Shown: one piece after another, positions 57,968 through 64,000 of the stretch
Numbering within the stretch: the first letter of the stretch is position 1
Layout of the letters: every line of letters starts with the position of its first letter
Program-made: the position numbers and the translations under genes
NCBI RefSeq assembly: GCF_004342725.1
Contig: NZ_SMCP01000010.1
Coordinates: 46,241 to 110,240, forward strand
Origin: Testudinibacter aquarius
Lineage (GTDB): Bacteria > Pseudomonadota > Gammaproteobacteria > Enterobacterales > Pasteurellaceae
Direction: 5' to 3'
Length of the DNA stretch: 64,000 bases
Notes under the pieces: generated by a model
Told to the model about the DNA's origin: nothing
What the model saw: the letters and a program-made list of their open reading frames with translations, nothing else
Database searches by the model: none

Positions 57968-60100
57968 TTGTATCTATTCGAAAGCTTAAATCGCATCATT
58001 GAAGGCTATTTGCCGCCGGAACAGATTGAATTGGTCAAGCAGGCATATATCGTTGCCCGTGATGCCCACGAGGGCGTAACCCGTTCCAGCGGCGAGCCGT
58101 ATATTACCCACCCTGTGGCGGTGGCGTCGATTATCGCTGAGATGAAACTGGATCACGAAGCGGTGATGGCAGCGTTGCTGCATGATGTGATCGAAGATAC
58201 GCCTTACACCGAAGAACAACTAACCCAATCGTTTGGGCGTAGTGTGGCGGAGATCGTTGAAGGCGTTTCGAAGCTGGATAAATTGAAATTCAGAACCCGT
58301 AAAGAAGCCGAAACCGAAAATTTCCGCAAAATGATTTTGGCGATGACTAAAGATATTCGGGTGGTATTGATCAAACTCGCCGATCGTACTCACAATATGC
58401 GAACGTTGGGATCATTGCGTCCCGACAAGCGGCGACGTATTGCCAAAGAGACTTTGGAAATCTACAGTCCACTGGCACATCGCTTAGGGATCGAACACAT
58501 TAAAAACGAATTGGAAGATCTCGGCTTTGAGGCATTGCATCCCAATCGTTATCAAGTGCTACAAAAAGTGATCCAAGCTGCGCGTGGCAACCGCAAAGAG
58601 ATGATTCAACGAATCGCTGACGAAATTAAAGGGCGCTTGGACGATGTTGGCATCCAGGCGCGGGTATTCGGACGTGAGAAACATCTGTATTCGATTTACC
58701 AGAAAATGCGTTTAAAAGAGCAGCGTTTTCACTCGATTATGGATATTTATGCCTTTCGATCAATAGTGCATGACGTGGATACCTGCTACCGTGTGCTTGG
58801 GCAAATGCATGGTTTGTATAAACCGCGCCCGGGGCGAGTGAAAGATTATATTGCAATTCCGAAAGCCAACGGTTACCAATCGTTGCACACTTCGATGATC
58901 GGGCCACACGGCGTGCCGGTTGAAGTGCAGATCCGAACCGAAGATATGGATCAGATGGCGGAAATGGGGGTGGCGGCACACTGGGCATATAAACAAGGCA
59001 GCGAAGTAAAAAATACCACCGCACAAATTCGCGCCCAACGTTGGCTGCAAAGTTTGATTGAATTGCAGCAAAGTTCCGGTAATTCGTTGGAATTTATCGA
59101 AAGCGTAAAATCGGATATGTTCCCGGACGAAATTTATGTGTTTACGCCGAAAGGGCGAATCGTCGAGTTACCGACCGGAGCAACTGCGATTGATTTTGCT
59201 TATGCGGTACATTCCGATATCGGTCAAACCTGCATTGGCGCCCGAGTTGATCGCGTGCCCTATCCATTGTCGCAACCGCTGGAAAGCGGGCAAACGGTGG
59301 AGGTGATCACAGCACCATCCGCTCGTCCAAGTGCAGGTTGGTTGAATTTTGTGGTTACAGCCAAGGCGCGTTCTAAAATCCGCCAGACTTTGAAAAGCCT
59401 GCGCCGTGACGAGTCGGTAGTGCTGGGCAAACGCCAGTTAATTCATTCGCTTTCGCCATATAAATTAGACGATATCGATCAGCTGCGACTGCAACGCATG
59501 CTGGCGGAAATGAAGTTGGATACGTTTGATGATTTATTAGCAGAAATTGGCCTGGGTAATCATATGAGTGCGGTAATTGCACATGCGCTACTCGGCGAAA
59601 AGATTGCGATTGATACCGACGGCATTCCGAATAATCAACGTGATTCAAATAATTTGGTGATTAAAGGGGCGGAAGGTCTGCTGACCAGTTGCGCCAAATG
59701 TTGTCATCCGGTGCCGGGTGATCCAATTATTGCTTTTGTCAGTCCCGGCAAAGGTTTGGTAGTACACCATGCGTCCTGCTCCAATATCGTGCGTGAGAGC
59801 CAAAATCAACCGGAACATTTTACCTCGGTCGAGTGGGAAAAAAGTGAAAATACAGCGGAATTTGATGCGGAATTGCGGATTGAAGTGGTGAATAAACAAG
59901 GCATTCTGGCCAATTTGACGTCGGCAATCGCCACCACCGGCAGCAATATCAAAAGTATTGTCACAGAAGAGCGTGAAGGACGCGTCTATTTTGTTACACT
60001 ACTGATTGCAACCCACAATCTTACGCAGCTTAACAGTATCATTAAAAAACTCAGCTCGGTTTCCGGTGTGATTGAGATCGTTCGCAATATCAACGAATAA
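57968..60100 (+). CDS. spoT: Bifunctional (p)ppGpp synthase/hydrolase SpoT
   Basis: SpoT degrades and weakly makes ppGpp, setting the stringent response. The 710-residue product has the HD hydrolase domain (HPVAVASIIAE, ALLHDVIEDT, residues about 45-150), the synthetase domain (RVKDYIAIPKANGYQSLHT in parts, about 290-310), TGS (about 395-450) and C-terminal ACT (about 635-710) regions. The frame opens with TTG at 57968, giving MYLFESLNRIIEGYL, the conserved start; no ATG fits. Confidence 0.96.
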   Translation: MYLFESLNRIIEGYLPPEQIELVKQAYIVARDAHEGVTRSSGEPYITHPVAVASIIAEMKLDHEAVMAALLHDVIEDTPYTEEQLTQSFGRSVAEIVEGVSKLDKLKFRTRKEAETENFRKMILAMTKDIRVVLIKLADRTHNMRTLGSLRPDKRRRIAKETLEIYSPLAHRLGIEHIKNELEDLGFEALHPNRYQVLQKVIQAARGNRKEMIQRIADEIKGRLDDVGIQARVFGREKHLYSIYQKMRLKEQRFHSIMDIYAFRSIVHDVDTCYRVLGQMHGLYKPRPGRVKDYIAIPKANGYQSLHTSMIGPHGVPVEVQIRTEDMDQMAEMGVAAHWAYKQGSEVKNTTAQIRAQRWLQSLIELQQSSGNSLEFIESVKSDMFPDEIYVFTPKGRIVELPTGATAIDFAYAVHSDIGQTCIGARVDRVPYPLSQPLESGQTVEVITAPSARPSAGWLNFVVTAKARSKIRQTLKSLRRDESVVLGKRQLIHSLSPYKLDDIDQLRLQRMLAEMKLDTFDDLLAEIGLGNHMSAVIAHALLGEKIAIDTDGIPNNQRDSNNLVIKGAEGLLTSCAKCCHPVPGDPIIAFVSPGKGLVVHHASCSNIVRESQNQPEHFTSVEWEKSENTAEFDAELRIEVVNKQGILANLTSAIATTGSNIKSIVTEEREGRVYFVTLLIATHNLTQLNSIIKKLSSVSGVIEIVRNINE

Positions 60101-60110
60101 GGCTGAATAC

Positions 60111-62192
60111 ATGAAAGAGCAACTGCTGGACGCTATTTCGCTTACCGCACTTGCCGGTGTCGGAGCAGTGGTTGCCGCCAAATTGGCGAAGATCAATATC
60201 AACAATGTACAAGATCTGTTGTTTCATCTACCTAGCCGTTATGAAGACCGCACTCGGATTACTCCGCTGATCGATATTCGCCCTGACAGCTACGCCACTA
60301 TCGAAGGCATGGTGCAGAGCTGTGAGGTGACTTTCGGTAAACGTCCGATTTTAACTGTTACCCTATCGGACGGCAGCAGTAAAATTGCGTTGCGATTTTT
60401 TAATTTTAACGCAGGTATGAAGAACAGCCTGCAAAATGGCGTTCGGGTCAAAGCTTTCGGCGAAATTAAACGCGGACGCTTCATGGCAGAAATGCACCAC
60501 CCGCAATATCAAATTATTCGCAACGATCAGCCTCTGATGCTGGAAGAAAATCTAACCCCGATTTACCCGACCACGGAAGGGCTGCGCCAGACCGCACTTC
60601 GCAATTTAACCGACCAAGCATTAAAACTGTTGCAGGCGACACCAGTCAACGAATTATTACCATTGCAATATAATCCGCATAAAATCAGCCTGAAAGAGGC
60701 ATTGGTTTTTTTGCATCGACCGCCGCCGGCAATCTCTTCCGAGCAACTGCAACAAGGCAACCACCCGGCACAATTACGGCTTATTTATGAAGAGCTGCTG
60801 GCACATAATCTGGCGATACAAAAAAGCCGCATCGAAACCCGTCGTTTAACGGCGCTCAGCCTGCATCAAAAAGCGGCTTTGTTGCAAGATTTTTTAGCGC
60901 AGCTGCCGTTTAGTCCCACCACAGCACAACAACGGGTGAGTGCCGAAATTGAGCAAGATTTAAGGCAACATGAACCGATGATGCGCTTGGTGCAGGGCGA
61001 TGTTGGATCCGGCAAAACGCTGGTTGCGGCACTGGCGGCGCTGGTGGCAATCGGCAATCAGAAACAGGTAGCACTGATGGCGCCGACCGAAATTCTGGCA
61101 GAACAGCATGCGCAAAATTTCCGCCGTTGGTTTGAACCTTTGGGAATTGAGGTCGGCTGGCTGGCGGGCAAAGTCAAAGGCAAAGCGCGGCAAACGGAGC
61201 TGGAGCGGATCAAGTGCGGTCACGTAAAAATGATTGTCGGCACTCATGCATTATTTCAAGAGGAAGTTGAGTTTCACGATCTGGCTCTGGTGATTATTGA
61301 CGAACAGCACCGGTTTGGCGTGCATCAACGGCTAATGTTGCGCGAAAAAGGGTTGAAAAACGGTTACTATCCACACCAATTAATTATGACCGCAACGCCG
61401 ATTCCGAGAACGTTAGCCATGACAGTGTATGCGGATTTAGACACTTCAATTATTGATGAATTGCCGCCGGGACGTACCCCAATTCAAACGATTGTGGTAT
61501 CGGAAGAACGGCGTGATGAAATTGTGCAGCGTATCGATCAGGCATGTCATAATGAAAACCGTCAGGCATATTGGGTGTGTACCCTGATTGAAGAATCCGA
61601 AGTGTTGGAAGCACAGGCAGCGGAAGCGATCATGCAGGATCTACAGCGGGCGTTACCGCACTTAGCCATCGGATTGGTGCATGGGCGAATGAAACCGCAA
61701 GAAAAACAACAGATTATGCAGCAGTTTAAGGACGGGGAACTAAATTTGTTGGTGGCAACCACGGTAATTGAAGTCGGGGTTGATGTCCCCAATGCCAGCT
61801 TAATGATTATTGAAAATGCCGAACGCTTAGGATTGTCGCAACTGCACCAATTACGTGGACGGGTCGGGCGTGGCAGTATCGATTCATATTGTGTACTTAT
61901 GTATAAACCGCCGCTCGGCAAGGTTTCGCGCCAGCGTTTGCAAGTGTTGCGTGACAGTCAGGACGGATTTGTGATTGCCGAAAAAGATTTGCAGATTCGT
62001 GGACCGGGCGAAGTGCTAGGCACGAAACAGACCGGAATTGCCGAATTTAAAATTGCCAGCCTAATGCGTGATCGTAAACTGATTCCGTTGGTGCAACATA
62101 ATGCACGTAAAATTATTGAAGAATATCCGAGCTGCGTCGATGGCTTGATTAAGCGCTGGTTAGATCAACGGACGATGTATGGCAATGCTTAA
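60111..62192 (+). CDS. recG: ATP-dependent DNA helicase RecG
   Basis: RecG remodels stalled forks and R-loops. The 693-residue product has the N-terminal wedge/OB domain, Walker A GDVGSGKT (about residues 301-308), the DEAD-like IIDEQHRFGVHQR (about 402), MTATPIPRTLAM and the motif VI region HQLRGRVGRG (about 579). ATG 60111 starts 10 bp after the spoT stop; earlier codons overlap spoT. In E. coli trmH lies in between; it is absent here. Confidence 0.96.
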   Translation: MKEQLLDAISLTALAGVGAVVAAKLAKININNVQDLLFHLPSRYEDRTRITPLIDIRPDSYATIEGMVQSCEVTFGKRPILTVTLSDGSSKIALRFFNFNAGMKNSLQNGVRVKAFGEIKRGRFMAEMHHPQYQIIRNDQPLMLEENLTPIYPTTEGLRQTALRNLTDQALKLLQATPVNELLPLQYNPHKISLKEALVFLHRPPPAISSEQLQQGNHPAQLRLIYEELLAHNLAIQKSRIETRRLTALSLHQKAALLQDFLAQLPFSPTTAQQRVSAEIEQDLRQHEPMMRLVQGDVGSGKTLVAALAALVAIGNQKQVALMAPTEILAEQHAQNFRRWFEPLGIEVGWLAGKVKGKARQTELERIKCGHVKMIVGTHALFQEEVEFHDLALVIIDEQHRFGVHQRLMLREKGLKNGYYPHQLIMTATPIPRTLAMTVYADLDTSIIDELPPGRTPIQTIVVSEERRDEIVQRIDQACHNENRQAYWVCTLIEESEVLEAQAAEAIMQDLQRALPHLAIGLVHGRMKPQEKQQIMQQFKDGELNLLVATTVIEVGVDVPNASLMIIENAERLGLSQLHQLRGRVGRGSIDSYCVLMYKPPLGKVSRQRLQVLRDSQDGFVIAEKDLQIRGPGEVLGTKQTGIAEFKIASLMRDRKLIPLVQHNARKIIEEYPSCVDGLIKRWLDQRTMYGNA

Positions 62193-62724
62193 TTTGGTGC
62201 AACAATACCGCACTTTAATTCAAAGTGCGGTCTGGCAAGATGAAGCATTAATCGCACCATTGACTCCTGCCGAGCAGGAGTGGCTGCTGTGTTCGGATTC
62301 GCTGACGGCAAAACTGAAAGCAAAGTGTCAGCAATTTGAGGTCGAATTGTTATCTCAAAACTGGCAGCAAGATTTAGCAAAAAGTGAAAGTGCGGTTTTG
62401 CCGGCAGATCAATCATATTTAATTCGTGAAGTGTTTTTGCACGGTGATCGGCAGCGTTGGGTGTTCGCCCGCACTGTGATCCCACAGCAGCTTTGCCGCC
62501 AATTTCCGCAATTAATGCTATTGGGAGCAAAGCCGTTAGGTGAATTTCTGTTCGAGCAAAAGCTAGGGCGTAGCGGATTACAATGGAGCAAAAGCAAAAA
62601 TTTATCCGCCAGACGCTCTTTGTTTTACGTCCAAACCGGTGGTGAAACCACTATTGCTAAGCCATCATTGGGATTGTTGGTGACAGAGCTGTTTTTAAAG
62701 GATTTTGGTTATTTACATGAATAA
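62179..62724 (+). CDS. ubiC: Chorismate pyruvate-lyase
   Basis: UbiC makes 4-hydroxybenzoate from chorismate, the first step towards ubiquinone. The 181-residue product shows the family pattern: EWLLCSDSLTAKL, REVFLHGDRQRWVFARTVIP (with the Arg and the HG), LGAKPLGEFLF with the catalytic-site glutamate. It overlaps the recG end by 14 bp. A uptake-signal hairpin (62207-62231) lies in its first codons. ATG 62179 or 62185 are both possible starts. Confidence 0.88.
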   Translation: MAMLNLVQQYRTLIQSAVWQDEALIAPLTPAEQEWLLCSDSLTAKLKAKCQQFEVELLSQNWQQDLAKSESAVLPADQSYLIREVFLHGDRQRWVFARTVIPQQLCRQFPQLMLLGAKPLGEFLFEQKLGRSGLQWSKSKNLSARRSLFYVQTGGETTIAKPSLGLLVTELFLKDFGYLHE

Positions 62725-63538
62725 AGCAACAAAATTACCCACTATTTTAGTATTTGATTCAGGTGTCGGCGGACTGACGGTTTACCATGAAATCAAGCAA
62801 TTATTGCCGAATAACCACTATTTTTATTGTTTGGATAATGCGTTTTTTCCGTACTCAGAAAAAACCGAACAGCAGATTATTGACCGCACTTTGCTAATAT
62901 GTCGCAAATTAGTTGAACAATATCCGATAGATTTGGTGGTGATAGCTTGCAATACCGCAAGTACCGTAGTGCTGCCGACATTACGCCAGCATTTGCCATC
63001 ACATATCAGTATTGTCGGTACCGTACCGGCAATAAAACCGGCAGCAAAAATTTCACAAACTAAACATATCGGGCTGTTGGCAACCAAAGGTACGGTGAAA
63101 CGCGCCTATACCGAAGCGTTGATCAAGGCTTATGCCACAGATTGCCAAGTGGAAAAAATAGGCACTACCGAATTGGTAGAGTTGGCTGAAAACAAATTGC
63201 GCGGTGATTCGGTGGATTTGGGCAAATTGCGTAATATCATCAAACCATGGATTGAACTGAAACAGTTGGATACGGTGATTTGGGGCTGTACACATTTCCC
63301 CCTACTAGAAAATGAACTGAAACTTTGTTTACCACAGGTAAAATATTTTGTTGATTCGGGGAAAGCAGTTGCGAAGCGGGTCAAATTTTTGCTGGAAGAA
63401 AAAGCCTATCCTACAACGGCAGAAATGAACCATAATCAGCAGAATCTTATTTTTGCAACCGCAGCCATCGGAAATATTTTCGGATTTAATAATATGATGC
63501 AACGTTACGGTTTCAGTGAACTAAAATATCTTGACTAA
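62717..63538 (+). CDS. murI: Glutamate racemase
   Basis: MurI makes D-glutamate for peptidoglycan. The 273-residue product opens with ILVFDSGVGGLTVYHEI and has the two catalytic cysteines in IACNTASTVV (about residue 77) and WGCTHFPLLE (about 189). It overlaps the ubiC end by 8 bp. ATG 62717 gives a normal start. In E. coli murI also lies directly upstream of an rRNA operon (rrnB), and the rrn leader here follows. Confidence 0.94.
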   Translation: MNKATKLPTILVFDSGVGGLTVYHEIKQLLPNNHYFYCLDNAFFPYSEKTEQQIIDRTLLICRKLVEQYPIDLVVIACNTASTVVLPTLRQHLPSHISIVGTVPAIKPAAKISQTKHIGLLATKGTVKRAYTEALIKAYATDCQVEKIGTTELVELAENKLRGDSVDLGKLRNIIKPWIELKQLDTVIWGCTHFPLLENELKLCLPQVKYFVDSGKAVAKRVKFLLEEKAYPTTAEMNHNQQNLIFATAAIGNIFGFNNMMQRYGFSELKYLD

Positions 63539-63650
63539 TATGCTGGTATATAAAAAGCGCTAAAATAGCGAATAAAATAAACAACTTGCTTAATTAGTTA
63601 CCATGTAGGTTACTTTTTTAAAAAAAGATCCCTTTTTCGGAAAAAAGATC

Positions 63651-63678
63651 TTGCGAAAAAATATAAGCTCCCTATAAT
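63651..63678 (+). promoter_or_regulatory. rRNA operon promoter P1
   Basis: -35 TTGCGA (63651-63656) and -10 TATAAT (63673-63678), 16 bp apart, with a GC-rich discriminator (GCGCACCC) and A/T-run UP-element-like DNA just upstream, all typical of rrn P1. Confidence 0.85.
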
Positions 63679-63754
63679 GCGCACCCACTGACAACGACAA
63701 TGTGAATACATGGTTTAAGTCAGAAAATTTTAGCAAAAAGTTTGCAAAAACTTC

Positions 63755-63782
63755 TTGACGAAAAATAAGGATTCGGTAGAAT
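63755..63782 (+). promoter_or_regulatory. rRNA operon promoter P2
   Basis: -35 TTGACG (63755-63760) and -10 TAGAAT (63777-63782), 16 bp apart, about 104 bp after P1, as in tandem rrn promoters. Confidence 0.82.
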
Positions 63783-64000
63783 ATCAATCCTTTCCGATTT
63801 TCAAAATGGAAATGTGGAAAACTGTTCTTTAACAATATATCAGACAATCTGTGTGGGCACTTGTGCAAGACATTGGTAAAGTCTTACTGAGTTTCAGTGG
63901 GACGTAAAAAATAAACTAAAGTCTTAATGAGTGCTGATAGTAAATTCATAATGAAACTTTTGGAGTTTCAAAATTATAGTCAGAAATTCATTGAGCGATT
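63783..64000 (+). ncRNA. rRNA operon leader with boxA
   Basis: TGTTCTTTAACA (63823-63834) matches the boxA antitermination core of enterobacterial rrn leaders, followed by the typical ATCAGACAATCTGTGTGGGC region (63840-63859). The 16S gene itself is not reached. No gene is seen in 63539-64000. Confidence 0.85.

Noticed and set aside
63590..63868. Minus-strand open frame of 92 codons in the rRNA leader
   Set aside because: It covers the rrn promoters and boxA; low-complexity product rich in Phe.

Overview
The window is chromosomal DNA of a Pasteurellaceae bacterium with the Haemophilus-type DNA uptake signal. The 9-mer AAGTGCGGT or its complement ACCGCACTT occurs dozens of times, inside genes and between them, often as inverted pairs that form terminator hairpins. 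Gene content agrees: Na+-NQR, NhaA, ATP-dependent PEP carboxykinase, YgfZ, and murI directly before an rrn leader. The genus cannot be fixed from the sequence alone.

Layout. 1-2.4 kb: end of the Na+-NQR operon (nqrF) with its maturation genes apbE and nqrM. 2.4-7.5 kb: mnmA, an interrupted acetyltransferase gene, a phosphoribosyltransferase, hflD, purB and ppa. 7.5-13.4 kb: tandem M48 lipoprotein proteases, an osmoprotectant ABC importer with a fused permease/binding protein, and exbB-exbD-tonB. 13.4-24.3 kb: lexA and plsB (divergent, two SOS boxes), a LysR regulator facing a degenerate flavoprotein-like gene, a VIT1-family protein, a two-component system, a YbdG-like MscS channel and eptA. 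24.4-33.4 kb: tRNA-Ser(GGA), corA, a nested inverted-repeat element, uspA, alaS, csrA, manB, galU, ygfZ. 33.5-44.1 kb: a DUF302 protein, pckA, hslO, relBE, hslR, yrfG, nudE, cysQ, zwf, pgl, gnd. 44.1-51.8 kb: a second putative toxin-antitoxin pair, ygiD with an in-frame stop, ppnP, doxX, yeaK, purH, purD, glyA. 51.9-56.8 kb: nhaA and a TAXI-type TRAP transporter. 56.9-64 kb: gmk, rpoZ, spoT, recG, ubiC, murI, then tandem promoters and boxA of an rRNA operon whose 16S gene lies beyond the window.

How it works together. The genes describe a sodium-linked respiratory cell (NQR, NhaA) with the oxidative pentose phosphate branch as one block (zwf-pgl-gnd), purine synthesis genes (purB, purH, purD, with glyA feeding one-carbon units), stringent-response and DNA repair genes (gmk-rpoZ-spoT-recG), and envelope functions (plsB, eptA, galU, tonB). 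Most of the window is ordinary core genome.

I found no clear new multi-gene system. The most unusual items are: a 268-bp nested-hairpin, MITE-like element 37 bp before uspA with end-fragments at two other sites; a 60-bp in-frame insertion carrying a palindrome and a stop codon in an acetyltransferase gene; an amber codon in ygiD; two small toxin-antitoxin loci, one of them (relBE) inside a conserved heat-shock gene cluster; and a uptake-signal hairpin between a Fur-like promoter and exbB.
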